A DNA stretch of 64,000 nt, taken from positions 124,001 through 188,000 of the forward strand of contig CAWGTB010000002.1 in NCBI GenBank assembly GCA_963825405.1, in the 5' to 3' direction. The notes under the pieces are model-generated. The model searched no databases and was not told the origin of the DNA. It saw only the letters and a program-made list of their open reading frames with translations. The DNA comes from JACPNO01 sp963825405 (GTDB lineage Bacteria > Acidobacteriota > Terriglobia > Bryobacterales > Bryobacteraceae). Positions within the stretch are counted from its first letter, which is position 1. Each line of letters starts with the position of its first letter. Position numbers and translations under genes: made by a program. This document shows, piece after piece, positions 17,507-26,690 of this stretch.

Positions 17507-17776
17507 ATGAAGACTGTTCTGTTGGTCGAAGACGATCCGGCCAGGCTGATCGCGTTTTCCATGATTCTGCAATCGCGCGGCTATGCGGTCCTCGAGGCGG
17601 CAACCGCCGATGAAGCCGTTGAGACTTGCCAGGCGCACTCCGAGTCGATCCAGTTTCTGCTCACGGATTTCCGTCTGAACGTCAATGGCGGGGTGAAGCT
17701 GGCCCAGCAACTACAGGCCTTGTCGCCGTGCATGCGAATCCTGCGTCTGAGCTCGCTCACCGAGGGCCCGCTGTAG
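17507..17776 (+). CDS. Short response-regulator receiver protein
   Basis: 89 residues. It starts as a normal receiver domain: MKTVLLVEDDPARLIAFSM with the acidic pair, then FLLTDFRLNVNGG with the phosphoacceptor Asp in LTDFR. Receivers normally need about 120 residues; here the protein stops after RILRLSSLTEGPL, losing the alpha4-beta5-alpha5 face with the conserved Lys. The sequence after the stop does not restore the missing part in another frame, so this looks like a genuine truncation or a decayed gene. It is divergent from the TonB receptor and lies ~80 bases before ppk1. Function as a phosphorylatable switch is doubtful. Confidence 0.55.
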   Translation: MKTVLLVEDDPARLIAFSMILQSRGYAVLEAATADEAVETCQAHSESIQFLLTDFRLNVNGGVKLAQQLQALSPCMRILRLSSLTEGPL

Positions 17777-17854
17777 CCACTCTATTTAAGCCGGCGCGCG
17801 TAACTCGCCCTTAACCTGGCTATGCAAAAATAATGAGGGTGCCTCGGGGAAACC

Positions 17855-20019
17855 ATGCCTGACGAACATGAGAGCGACGCAATAGCCGTCCTGACCAAAG
17901 TCATTTGCGAGCTATCCGCACTCAACGGCTTCACGCCGGAGGCCGCACCCCTCCCCAAACTGGATGACGCGCGTATCTTCATCAACCGCGAGCTGAGCCT
18001 GCTGGCGTTTCAGAAACGCGTGCTGGAGGAAGCGCGGGACCCGGCCAATCCGCTGCTAGAACGGCTGATGTTCTTCAGCATTTTCAGCTCGAACATCGAC
18101 GAGTTTTTCATGGTGCGGGTGGCTCTGCTGAAGCAGCGGTCCACGTCCAACGTGCAGGAGGTCAGCGTCGACGGTCTTACCGGCACGGAACTGCTGGCGG
18201 CCATTCGCGCCGACATCATCCGCCTTACGGACCAGGCTTACGCGAGCCTGAAGGACGAAGTGATTCCAGCGCTGCAGCGCGTCCGCGTGCATCTGCTGGA
18301 TTATTCGGCACTCGATGCCGCCAGCCGCGCCACCGTCGACGCCTATTTCCGCGACACCGTGTTTCCCGGTGCTGACGCCGCTGGCGTTCGATCCGGGCCG
18401 GCCGTTTCCGCACATCTCGAACCTGAGCTTGAACCTGGCGGTGGTGGTGCGCGACGCGGAAGGCGTGGAGCATTTCGCGCGCGTCAAGGTTCCCAATACG
18501 CTGCCGCAACTGGTTCCGGTCGCTTTGCGCAGCGACGATGGCGAGCCGGCGCAAGGTTTCGTTTGGCTGGAGCAGTTGATCATGGCCAATCTGGAATCGC
18601 TGTTTCCAGGCCTGGAGATTGTGGAAGCGCATCCGTTTCACGTCACGCGCGACGCGGAAGTGGCCATTCAGGAACTGGAAAGCGACGATCTGCTCGAGAC
18701 CATCGAGGAAGCCGTCTGGCGCCGCCGGTTTCGCGCTGTGGTGCGCCTGCAGGTGGACGCAACCGTTTCGCCGCGCATCCTCGACATTCTGACGGAGAAC
18801 CTGGAAGTGGAGCCGGGCGACATTTACCGGGTGGAGGGGCCGCTCGATCTGAGCCGCCTGCGCTTACTGCACGGCCTGGACCGCCCCGACCTGCGCTACA
18901 AACCGCTGTCTCCGTTCACTCCGCCGGGCCTGCAGCCCAAGGCCAAAGAAGACTTGTTCACGATGATCCGGCGGGAAGATATTCTGCTGCATCATCCGTT
19001 CGAATCGTTCCAGCCGGTGGTGGAATTCATTCGCAGCGCCGCGCGCGACCCCGACGTGCTGGCGGTCAAGATGACGCTTTACCGGGTGGGCCGCAATTCG
19101 CCGATTGTGAAAGCGCTGCTGGCAGCGGTGGAGGAGGGCAAGCAGGTTTCGGTGCTGGTGGAGTTGAAGGCCCGCTTCGACGAAGAGAGCAATATCGAAT
19201 GGGCGCGGGCGCTGGAGCGCGAGGGCGTCCACGTGATTTATGGACTGGTGGGTTTGAAAGTACACAGCAAGATCGCGCTGGTGGTGCGCCGCGAAGGCGA
19301 CGTGATGCGCCGCTACGTGCATCTGGGCACGGGCAATTACAATCCGCTCACCGCGCGCCTGTATACGGATTTGAGCTTGTTTACCTGCGACGAGAAGATC
19401 GGCGCCGACGCCAGCAATCTGTTCAATTACCTGACCGGCTATTCGGCGAAAACGCATTTCCGCAAACTGGTGGCCGCTCCCATCAATTTGCGCAAGCACC
19501 TGGAGCACCTGATCCAGCGCGAACTGAAGCGCCACTAAGCCGGGCGAGCGGGGGCATCTGATTTTCAAGATGAACGCGCTCGAAGATCCGGAAATGATCC
19601 GGCTGCTCTACCGGGCGTCGCAGGCGGGAATCCAGGTGGATCTGCTGGTGCGCGGCCTGTGCTGCCTGCGGCCGGGCATTCCGGGTATCAGCGAAAACAT
19701 TCGCGTGACCAGCATTATCGGCCGGTTTCTGGAACACAGCCGCATCTACTATTTCCGTAATGGCGGGCAGGAAGAAGTCTACTGCGGCAGCGCCGATCTG
19801 ATGCCGCGCAATCTGGACCGGCGCGTCGAAATCGTGTTTCCGGTGGAGAATCCCAAGCTGGTGCGGCGCCTCAAAGATGAAATTTTAGGCGTGTACCTGG
19901 CCGACAGCGTCAACGGCTATCAAATGCAAAGCGACGGCAGCTACTTGCGCTCGCCGCGTAGCCAGACCGCCGGCGGCGTGGACAGCCATCTGCGCCTAGG
20001 CCCGCGGACTACCCCCTAA
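17855..20019 (+). CDS. ppk1: Polyphosphate kinase 1 (two frameshifts)
   Basis: Joined frames give about 720 residues, the normal PPK1 length. N-terminal domain: FINRELSLLAFQKRVLEEA and SSNIDEFFMVRVA. Head domain: LTPLAFDPGRPFPHISN. Catalytic domains: MTLYRVGRNSPIVKAL, the autophosphorylated-His motif GLKVHSKIALV, HLGTGNYNP, and C-terminal GSADLMPRNLDRRVE. It makes long polyphosphate from ATP at the membrane or in the cytoplasm. Two single-base insertions break the frame: an extra G near 18370 (CCCGGTG) and an extra T at 19536 that creates a TAA right after ELKRH. Everything downstream is conserved, so these look like consensus errors. A CHAD-domain gene follows and a Pit transporter is 1.6 kb away, forming a phosphate-storage block. 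Confidence 0.92.
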
Positions 20020-20151
20020 GCCTCCAGCCTGTTAGATAATACTTCGATCACCAGGAGAACTCCAGGTCGAGCTTCTGAAGCCGCCGCTGCTTCGGAGACG
20101 TTTCCGTTTGCGGTTGCGCAGGCCAACCGGCTCCTGGGCCGTCTGGCGTTT

Positions 20152-21007
20152 GTGATTGGCCGCGTGCTTCGCTCTCCCGGTCCGGATGCGGTGCACGATC
20201 TGCGCGTGGCTATCCGGCGGTTCCAACAGGCGCTGGTCGTCTTCGCGCCGTGTTTTCCGGCTAAAGATACCAAGAAGACCGGCCGCCGCTTGAAACGGCT
20301 GATGGCATTGGCGGGAGAAGTGCGGAACTGCGATATCGCCGCCCATTTGCTGGCCCGGTCTGCGAAATCGCCAGCCCTCCAGGAGAAAATTGAGGCGCGG
20401 CGTAAAGAGGCGTGTGGCCGTTTGATCGCGTTGCTGAAGCGCCAGGCCGATCGCCATTGGTATACGAAATGGCGCGCCCGTCTGGCCGAGGCGGACGCGG
20501 CAGCTCATCCGAATTTCAGCCGCGAGCACGATCGAAAACATCGCCGGGCGAACTCTGCCACGCATGGCGAATGACTTTTTCACCCAGGGAAACCGCGCCG
20601 CCGAGGCCAAGGCGTCCGCCCGCAAGCTGCATGAGTTTCGCTTGACCGGCAAGAAGTTTCGCTACACGCTGGAACTGCTGGAGCCGGTTTACGGGTCTGG
20701 CCTGCGCGCGCGCCTGGAACCGATCCGGGCCGTGCAAACACTGCTGGGCGACGTCAACGACTGCCGCGCGGCGCGCGACCTGATCGCGGCCTGGGAGGGC
20801 AGCGACGCATTTGACGCGCGGCTGCGCAAGCGCCAACGCCGCAAGACTCGCGATTTCGCCGCCAAGTGGCAGGAAACGCTGGCCGGTGCCAAGGAAGCGC
20901 AACAGTGGACACGCTATCTGCGCGGTGTCGAGGCGAAAACGCCGGTGCCCCGAAAAGCCGCGGGCCGCGCCCGTTCGGCAGCCTCGCCAGCCGCGCACGT
21001 AGCCTGA
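20152..21007 (+). CDS. CHAD domain protein (frameshifted)
   Basis: CHAD proteins are all-helical and bind polyphosphate granules through conserved basic and His residues. Seen here are VHDLRVAIRRFQQAL, then after a frame change near 20520-20560 the second repeat with LHEFRLTGKKFRYTLEL and LLGDVNDCRA. The tail is Arg/Ala-rich. The start is uncertain: GTG 20152 is the first usual start in frame, but the same frame is open from directly after the ppk1 stop and helix sequence (ETFPFAVAQANRLLGRLAF) extends upstream, so the true start is probably near 20060-20100 with another base error hiding it. Adjacency to ppk1 supports a polyphosphate role. Confidence 0.75.
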
Positions 21008-21011
21008 ACCG

Positions 21012-21245
21012 TTAGGAGTGCGCCACGTGCAAGTCGGCGGAATGCTCATCCGCATGATGCTTCACGGCTTCTTCGGCGTGCCCTACGGCATGCATGGTGT
21101 GGCCGTGAGCAACGTGAGCGTGGTGGCCGGCCCGGATGTGATCGCCATCTTCGTGGTGGCGAGCGGCTTCGCGATGATGCCTGGCCGCGTCTTCATGATG
21201 CTCGGCTGCTTTGCGATGATGTTCAGCGCCTTTGTGCTGCGACAT
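21012..21245 (-). CDS. Small His-rich heptad-repeat protein
   Basis: 77 residues, 22 of them His (29 percent). Residues 8-35 are four heptads of the form A-x-H-H-x-x-A (AEHHRKA, AEHHEDA, ARHHREA, ARHHEDG), followed by a second His-rich half (GHHAHVAHGHTMH). The pattern predicts a helix with paired His on one face, suited to divalent metal binding or to coating an anionic polymer. There is no signal peptide. It is tail-to-tail with the CHAD gene, four bases apart, and in the middle of the polyphosphate/phosphate block. Small proteins of similar make-up occur in other Acidobacteria from memory, with no known function. Role in metal-polyphosphate chemistry is inference. Confidence 0.65.
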   Translation of the reverse strand: MSQHKGAEHHRKAAEHHEDAARHHREAARHHEDGDHIRAGHHAHVAHGHTMHAVGHAEEAVKHHADEHSADLHVAHS

Positions 21246-21335
21246 GGGGTTTTCTCCTCAACGCCGATGTTACGCGCCGTCCAACACGGCGCGGTGAGGA
21301 GCGGGTAAAGGGTTGGTGAATAATTTCGCGCGGCG

Positions 21336-21563
21336 CTAAATTCCGTAGTCGGCCTCGCGCAGACCGTCTTCATACAGTTTCTTGGCGGCTTGCACTTTGC
21401 CCCTGGCTTCCTCTTCGGTGAAGCCGGCGTGCTCCCATCGATCCCAGGCGTGGACAGAGTGATCCGGTGTCGCGAGCGATTCCTCATCGCGAATAGCCAT
21501 GATCCACGCGTCCACCGCGGTTTTGTAATCTTGCCGGAGACGATCCAACTCGGCGTTGTCCAT
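21336..21563 (-). CDS. Small hypothetical protein
   Basis: 75 residues from ATG 21563 (MDNAELDRLRQDYKTAVDAW). It is acidic and helical, with no signal peptide and no cysteine. A segment HAWDRWEHAGFTEEEA followed by AAKKLYEDGLREADYGI is compact and regular, consistent with a real two- or three-helix bundle. A longer reading starting at 21683 would overlap the upstream Pit gene with sequence that is plainly the shadow of that gene. It starts 14 bases after the Pit stop, so it is the second gene of that operon. I do not recognise the family. Confidence 0.6.
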   Translation of the reverse strand: MDNAELDRLRQDYKTAVDAWIMAIRDEESLATPDHSVHAWDRWEHAGFTEEEARGKVQAAKKLYEDGLREADYGI

Positions 21564-21577
21564 AGAGATTCCCGGTC

Positions 21578-23182
21578 TTAAGTCGCCATGCTGCGGAACG
21601 CCCAGAAAAGGAATCCGGACAACAGAATGGAAACGGGCAGCGTGAGCACCCAGGCCATCAGCAGGCTGCGGACGGTAGACCATTGCAGTCCGGAATGATT
21701 GGCGGCCATGGTGCCGCCGACGCCGGATGACAGCACATGCGTGGTGCTGACGGGCAGGCCAAAGGCGTCGGCGGCGCCGATCGTAAACATGGCCGTGATT
21801 TCAGCGGCGGCGCCTTGCGCGTAAGTCAGATGATCTTTGCCGATCTTTTCGCCGACGGTCACCACGATGCGTTTCCAACCGATCATGGTGCCCATTCCGA
21901 GCGCGAGAGCGACCGCGACCTTGACCCAGCCGGGAATAAAACGAGTGGACAGGTCGATGTGTTTCTTGTAGTTCTTCAGGACATCCTCATCGGCGGCGGA
22001 GAATTTGGGCGTACCGGATTTCTGCGTGATGCGCAGGGCTTCGCTCACCAGGTACATGTCGTTGCGGAAGTTGCGGGCGCGGTCGGGTGGAACTTTCGCC
22101 AGTAACTTGAAGATCGACATTTCGTTAGCGATATCGTTGACCAGTTCGCGCATCGCAACCATGGTGCTGGGCCTGAACTCACGGGTGCGGATGAACTCGG
22201 TGACTTCCTCGCGCGGCTCGCCGCTTGCTGATGCCCCGGTGACGTAGTGATTGAGCGATTCCACGGCCTGCCGGGACACCGCCACGAAATCCTCCGACTG
22301 CTTGGCCGTTACCGCGTGGTCGAGCGCGTACGCCGTGGGCACGGTGCCGACCAGGATCAACATAATGAGACCCATGCCTTTCTGGCCGTCGTTGGAACCG
22401 TGCGCGAAACTGACACCGGTGCAGGTGAGCAGCAGCAATCCGCGAATCCAGAAAGGCGGCGGCGCGTTGCCTTCCGGCGCTTCGTAGAGCTGCTTGTCCT
22501 TGATGAACAGTTTGCAAAGAAGCAGGAGCAGGGCGGCGCAAACGAATCCGACCAGGGGAGAAAGCAGCAGGGATTTGCCGATGTTGCTGGCCTGCGACCA
22601 GTCGACGCCACTGGTTCCGGTTTTGGCGGCCATGAGCTGATTAGCAATGCCGACGCCAATCACCGAGCCGATCAACGTGTGCGAGCTGGAGGAAGGCAGA
22701 CCGAAGTACCACGTCCCCAGGTTCCAGATGATCGCCGCAACCAACAATGCGAACACCATGGCGAACCCGGCCGTGCTGCCGACTTGCAGAATCAACTCCA
22801 CCGGCAGCAGCGAGATAATGCCGAACGCCACCGCGCCGCTCGATACCAGCACGCCCACGAAGTTCCAGAAACCGGACCACACCACGGCGACGTGCGGCTC
22901 GAGCGAATGGGTGTAGATTACGGTTGCGACGGCGTTCGCGGTGTCGTGAAATCCATTGACGAACTCGAAGCCAAGCGCGACGAAAAGGGCCAGTCCCAGG
23001 AGCAGGTAAGGAAAGATCGACGTCTGCTTCACGTCGGCGAGGTCAGTCACCAGGTTGTAGCCGGCGTACATGACGCCCGCAATGAGAACCAGCCCGCCGA
23101 TGAGAAAGCCGATCTTACCGGGACTCTTGGATAGCTTGGAATCAAGGACAGATTTAGAGGGTGACAGTGCGGCGGAAGCCAT
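21578..23182 (-). CDS. pit: Inorganic phosphate transporter, PiT family
   Basis: 534-residue membrane protein. The family signature appears twice: GFEFVNGFHDTANAVAT near residue 75 and SFAHGSNDGQKGMG near residue 260. Between the two membrane halves is a soluble insert of about 130 residues (DFVAVSRQAVESLNH to KKHIDLSTRF) that is larger than in E. coli PitA but usual in many soil-bacterial members. It carries phosphate, probably as a metal-phosphate complex, into the cytoplasm with protons or sodium. Placed with ppk1 and CHAD it would supply phosphate for polyphosphate. The gene is in one frame and starts ATG 23182 with AAGGAGAAC upstream. Confidence 0.92.
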   Translation of the reverse strand: MASAALSPSKSVLDSKLSKSPGKIGFLIGGLVLIAGVMYAGYNLVTDLADVKQTSIFPYLLLGLALFVALGFEFVNGFHDTANAVATVIYTHSLEPHVAVVWSGFWNFVGVLVSSGAVAFGIISLLPVELILQVGSTAGFAMVFALLVAAIIWNLGTWYFGLPSSSSHTLIGSVIGVGIANQLMAAKTGTSGVDWSQASNIGKSLLLSPLVGFVCAALLLLLCKLFIKDKQLYEAPEGNAPPPFWIRGLLLLTCTGVSFAHGSNDGQKGMGLIMLILVGTVPTAYALDHAVTAKQSEDFVAVSRQAVESLNHYVTGASASGEPREEVTEFIRTREFRPSTMVAMRELVNDIANEMSIFKLLAKVPPDRARNFRNDMYLVSEALRITQKSGTPKFSAADEDVLKNYKKHIDLSTRFIPGWVKVAVALALGMGTMIGWKRIVVTVGEKIGKDHLTYAQGAAAEITAMFTIGAADAFGLPVSTTHVLSSGVGGTMAANHSGLQWSTVRSLLMAWVLTLPVSILLSGFLFWAFRSMAT

Positions 23183-23251
23183 AGTTCTCCTTGGTCAACA
23201 GAGAATAGCCGCTGCGTTTCAAGGTTTGCTTACAATTCGATTAAGATCAGG

Positions 23252-24898
23252 TTACGAGGAACTGAGCGCATTGTTCACAATGGCTTGCGCTTCGGTCACG
23301 ATGGCGTTCAGATGGCTCTGGCTGGTGAAGCTTTCCGCGTAAATTTTGTAGATATTCTCCGTGCCCGAGGGGCGCGCGGCAAACCAGCCGCTGCCGGCAA
23401 CGACTTTCAGACCGCCGATGGGAGCATCATTGCCCGGGGCTTTGGTCAGCTTGGCGGTGATGGGCTCACCCGCGAGATTCGACTCTTTCACCGCTTCAGG
23501 CGAGAGCTTTTGCAGTTTGGCTTTCTGTTCGGGCGTGGCTGCGGCGTCGATGCGCGTGTAGTACGGCGTGCCGAACTCCGCTGCCAGTTCAGCAAAGTGC
23601 TCGCCGGGATCCTTGCCGGTGGTGGCCGTGATTTCAGCCGCCAGCAAGTCCATGATCAAGCCGTCTTTGTCGGTCGACCAGGCCGTGCCGTCGCGCCGCA
23701 GGAAACTGGCGCCGGCGCTCTCTTCGCCGCCAAAGCAGTAGGAACCATCGAAGAGACCCGCCACAAACCACTTGAAGCCTACCGGCACTTCGCGCAACTC
23801 ACGGCCGAGTTGGTGAACCACGCGATCGATCATGCTGCTGCTCACCAGCGTCTTGCCAACCGCAGATTCGCGGCGCCACTGCGCGCGATGCGTGAGCAAA
23901 TAGCGAATAGCCACGGCGAGGTAATGGTTCGGATTCATCAACCCGGCGCCGGGCGTGACGATGCCGTGGCGATCGGAATCCGGATCGTTGGCGAAAGCTA
24001 CGCGGTACTGATCTTTTAGGGCGACCAGCCTCGCCATGGCGTACGGGCTGGAGCAATCCATGCGAATTTTGCCGTCGTGATCGACGGTCATGAAGGAAAA
24101 CGTGGGATCGATCGCCGGGTTGACGACCGTAACGTCCAGGCCATAGATTGCGTTGATCGGCTCCCAGTACGGCAGGGATGAGCCGCCGAGAGGGTCGACG
24201 CCAAGCTTGAGCCCGGCGCTGCGAATCGCATCCATATCCACGATATTGCTGAGATCGCGAACGTACGGCAGGATCAAGTCCTCCTGATGGGTGCTCGCGG
24301 CGTGGAGAGCTTCGGCGAACGGAGCGCGTTTGACTCCTGCGTTTCCAGCGCGCAGCAAATCGTTGGCGCGGGCCTCGACCCAGCGCGTGACGTCGCTATC
24401 GGCCGGACCGCCATTCGCCGGGTTGTACTTGAAACCGCCATCCTCCGGAGGATTGTGCGACGGCGTGATTACGATGCCGTCGGCGAGATGTGCGGTGCGG
24501 CTTCGGTTGTATACGAGAATGGCGCGCGAAATCACCGGCGTGGGAGTGACGCCATCGCCCTCCTGGATGATCGTGTCGACGTTGTTGGCCGCGAGTACTT
24601 CGAGCGCTGTGCGCTGCGCGGGCGCCGAGAGCGCGTGCGTGTCCTTGCCCATGTAGACCGGGCCGTCGGGTCCAAATTCGTGGCGGTAATCGCAAATGGA
24701 CTGGGTAATCGCGAGAATATGCGCCTCAGTAAAGGTACCGTTGAAGGGCGTGCCGCGATGCCCGCTGGTGCCGAAACTCACTAGCTGATTGGGATCCTGC
24801 AGGTCGGGACGGCGCTCAAAATAATCGCGCTCCAGACGAGCCACGTCGACCAGCAATTCCTTGGGAGCCGGTTTTCCCGCTAGCGGTGAAATGGGCAT
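23252..24898 (-). CDS. pgm: Phosphoglucomutase, alpha-D-glucose-phosphate specific
   Basis: 548 residues, the standard length of the E. coli Pgm type. Motifs: FGTSGHRGTPFNGTF at ~42-56, the phosphoserine loop TPSHNPPEDGG with Ser147, metal loop NDPDSDRHG, sugar-specificity loop GGEESAGASFLRRDG and the phosphate-binding ARPSGTENIYKIY at the C-terminus. It interconverts glucose 1-phosphate and glucose 6-phosphate in the cytoplasm, linking glycogen/trehalose or exopolysaccharide precursors to glycolysis and the pentose phosphate pathway. The neighbours gnd and pgl run divergently from it. The promoter regions share the 24899-24957 interval. Confidence 0.93.
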   Translation of the reverse strand: MPISPLAGKPAPKELLVDVARLERDYFERRPDLQDPNQLVSFGTSGHRGTPFNGTFTEAHILAITQSICDYRHEFGPDGPVYMGKDTHALSAPAQRTALEVLAANNVDTIIQEGDGVTPTPVISRAILVYNRSRTAHLADGIVITPSHNPPEDGGFKYNPANGGPADSDVTRWVEARANDLLRAGNAGVKRAPFAEALHAASTHQEDLILPYVRDLSNIVDMDAIRSAGLKLGVDPLGGSSLPYWEPINAIYGLDVTVVNPAIDPTFSFMTVDHDGKIRMDCSSPYAMARLVALKDQYRVAFANDPDSDRHGIVTPGAGLMNPNHYLAVAIRYLLTHRAQWRRESAVGKTLVSSSMIDRVVHQLGRELREVPVGFKWFVAGLFDGSYCFGGEESAGASFLRRDGTAWSTDKDGLIMDLLAAEITATTGKDPGEHFAELAAEFGTPYYTRIDAAATPEQKAKLQKLSPEAVKESNLAGEPITAKLTKAPGNDAPIGGLKVVAGSGWFAARPSGTENIYKIYAESFTSQSHLNAIVTEAQAIVNNALSSS

Positions 24899-24957
24899 GA
24901 CGTGTTTCTAGAGTACCGTGTTCGCCAATCGGGTTATGCTTCAGAGAGGAGAGAAAC

Positions 24958-25974
24958 ATGCAGCTCGGCATGATCGGTCTGGGGAGAATGGGCTCAAACA
25001 TGGTGCGTCGGCTGATGCATCAGGGTCACGATTGCGTGGTTTTTGACATGTCGCCGAAGGCAGTGGGCGAGTTAGTGGCGGACAAGGCAGTGGGCGCCTC
25101 GTCACTTGCTGAGTTAGTCAAGAAACTCGACAAGCCGCGGGCTATCTGGCTCATGGTTCCGGCAGGAGTGGTCGACAAGACGATCGCTGACCTGCTTCCT
25201 CACTTAGAAGCGGGGGACATACTCATCGACGGGGGCAACTCTTACTATGTGGATGACATCCGCCGCGCCAAGCAACTTGCGGCGCAGAAGATTCACTATG
25301 TCGATGTGGGTACGAGCGGCGGTGTCTGGGGACTGGAGCGAGGTTACTGCATGATGATTGGCGGCGAGACGGAGATCGTCCAGCGGCTTGACCCGATCTT
25401 CGCTACTCTGGCTCCTGGAATCGGTGACATTTCCCGTACACCCGGGCGAGACAAAACCGGCGGCACGGCCGAGCAAGGCTATCTACACTGCGGTCTCAAT
25501 GGCGCAGGACATTTCGTCAAGATGGTCCACAACGGGATTGAGTACGGAATCATGGCGGCCTACGCCGAGGGGTTGGGTGTTTTGCGCGCGGCTAACGTCG
25601 GCAAGCAAGGCCACGGCGCGGCCGATGCGGAGACCACACCCCTGCGAGATCCTGAGCGGTATCAATACGACTTAAACCTCGGCGACATTACGGAAGTTTG
25701 GCGGCGTGGCAGCGTGATTGCTTCCTGGCTGCTGGACCTCACAGCGGCCGCTCTGCTGCAAGACCCGCAGCTCGCAAAGTTCGAGGGCCGCGTGTCGGAT
25801 TCAGGCGAAGGCCGGTGGACGATCAAAGCCGCGATCGATGAAGCCGTGCCGGTGCCGGTTTTGACCAGCGCGCTTTACGAGCGATTCGATTCGCGCGGCG
25901 AAGCGGACTTTGCTAACAAAGTCTTGTCGGCTATGCGCTATCAATTCGGCGGGCACGTGGAAAAACCGAAATGA
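24958..25974 (+). CDS. gnd: 6-phosphogluconate dehydrogenase, decarboxylating (short form)
   Basis: 338 residues, the short form found in many Gram-positives and soil bacteria rather than the ~470-residue E. coli type. Motifs: nucleotide loop GLGRMG at 7-12, IDGGNSYYVDD, catalytic segment GTSGGVWGLERGYCMMIGG, and HFVKMVHNGIEYG with the catalytic Lys. It converts 6-phosphogluconate to ribulose 5-phosphate and CO2. AGAGGAGAGAA lies before ATG 24958. The stop overlaps the start of pgl by four bases. No zwf (glucose-6-phosphate dehydrogenase) is in the window, so the first enzyme of the oxidative pathway must lie elsewhere. Confidence 0.93.
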   Translation: MQLGMIGLGRMGSNMVRRLMHQGHDCVVFDMSPKAVGELVADKAVGASSLAELVKKLDKPRAIWLMVPAGVVDKTIADLLPHLEAGDILIDGGNSYYVDDIRRAKQLAAQKIHYVDVGTSGGVWGLERGYCMMIGGETEIVQRLDPIFATLAPGIGDISRTPGRDKTGGTAEQGYLHCGLNGAGHFVKMVHNGIEYGIMAAYAEGLGVLRAANVGKQGHGAADAETTPLRDPERYQYDLNLGDITEVWRRGSVIASWLLDLTAAALLQDPQLAKFEGRVSDSGEGRWTIKAAIDEAVPVPVLTSALYERFDSRGEADFANKVLSAMRYQFGGHVEKPK

Positions 25975-26690
25975 ACCTTTCAGTTCTGGCCGACGCCGAA
26001 TCTGCCGCACGGACCGCGGCGGGGATGATTGCAGCGGAAGCGCGCGCCGCGGTGGCTGCGCGAGGACGTTTCGTAATGGCTGTCAGCGGCGGGCGGTCAC
26101 CCTGGATCATGCTGCGCGCCCTCGCCGATGAACAAGTGCCGTGGGAAAGCGTGCATGTCGTACAGGTGGACGAACGCGTAGCGCCGGCGGGAGATCCGGA
26201 CAGAAATCTCACCCACCTGCGCGCAAGCCTGCTCGAACATTCGCCGATGCGTGCGGAAAACATTCACGCCATGCCGGTGGAATTGGCCGATCTGGAATCG
26301 GCGGCTCAGCAGTACGCCGCCACTCTTAACGAAATCTCCGGTTCGCCGCCAAAACTTGACCTTGTTCACTTGGGCCTGGGACCTGATGGACATACCGCGT
26401 CATTAGTGCCCGGCGATCCGATACTTGATGTTACTGACGTTGATGTAGCGCTAACCGGCGAGTATCAGGGACGCCGGCGCATGACATTGACTTACCCGGT
26501 AATCAATCGCGCTCAGCGCATCCTATGGCTGGTGACAGGGGAAGAAAAAGCTCCCATGCTGGCGCGATTGCGCCGGGGCGATGTCTCCATTCCGGCCGGA
26601 CGCAGTTCGGCGGCGCCGGGCTGCGATTGTTGCGGATCGCGCGGCGGCGAAATCCTAAGTACGCACATGCTCTACCAAAGCCACGCGTAG
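25971..26690 (+). CDS. pgl: 6-phosphogluconolactonase
   Basis: 239 residues of the DevB/SOL type. Motifs are MAVSGGRSPWIMLRALA near residue 40, VDERVAPAGDPDRN, and the family signature HLGLGPDGHTASLVPG near residue 132. It hydrolyses 6-phosphogluconolactone, the step before gnd, which overlaps it by ATGA at 25971-25974. The C-terminal dozen residues (CCGSRGGEILSTHMLYQSHA) contain an unusual Cys pair. The 3' end overlaps the convergent sodium/solute symporter gene by 19 bases. Confidence 0.92.
   Translation: MNLSVLADAESAARTAAGMIAAEARAAVAARGRFVMAVSGGRSPWIMLRALADEQVPWESVHVVQVDERVAPAGDPDRNLTHLRASLLEHSPMRAENIHAMPVELADLESAAQQYAATLNEISGSPPKLDLVHLGLGPDGHTASLVPGDPILDVTDVDVALTGEYQGRRRMTLTYPVINRAQRILWLVTGEEKAPMLARLRRGDVSIPAGRSSAAPGCDCCGSRGGEILSTHMLYQSHA

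Noticed and set aside
19537..19600. A separate gene start at ATG 19570 with its own function
   Set aside because: The upstream frame without the TAA reads PGERGHLIFKMNAL, the conserved PPK1 continuation, so it is the same gene.
17855..20019. ppk1 as a pseudogene
   Set aside because: Only two single-base changes break it, joined length is normal, and all catalytic motifs are preserved after each break.
21018..21308. A 96-residue hydrophobic plus-strand reading over the His-rich gene
   Set aside because: It is the antisense of a His-codon repeat (CAC/CAT gives GTG/ATG), which creates artificial Val/Met-rich sequence.
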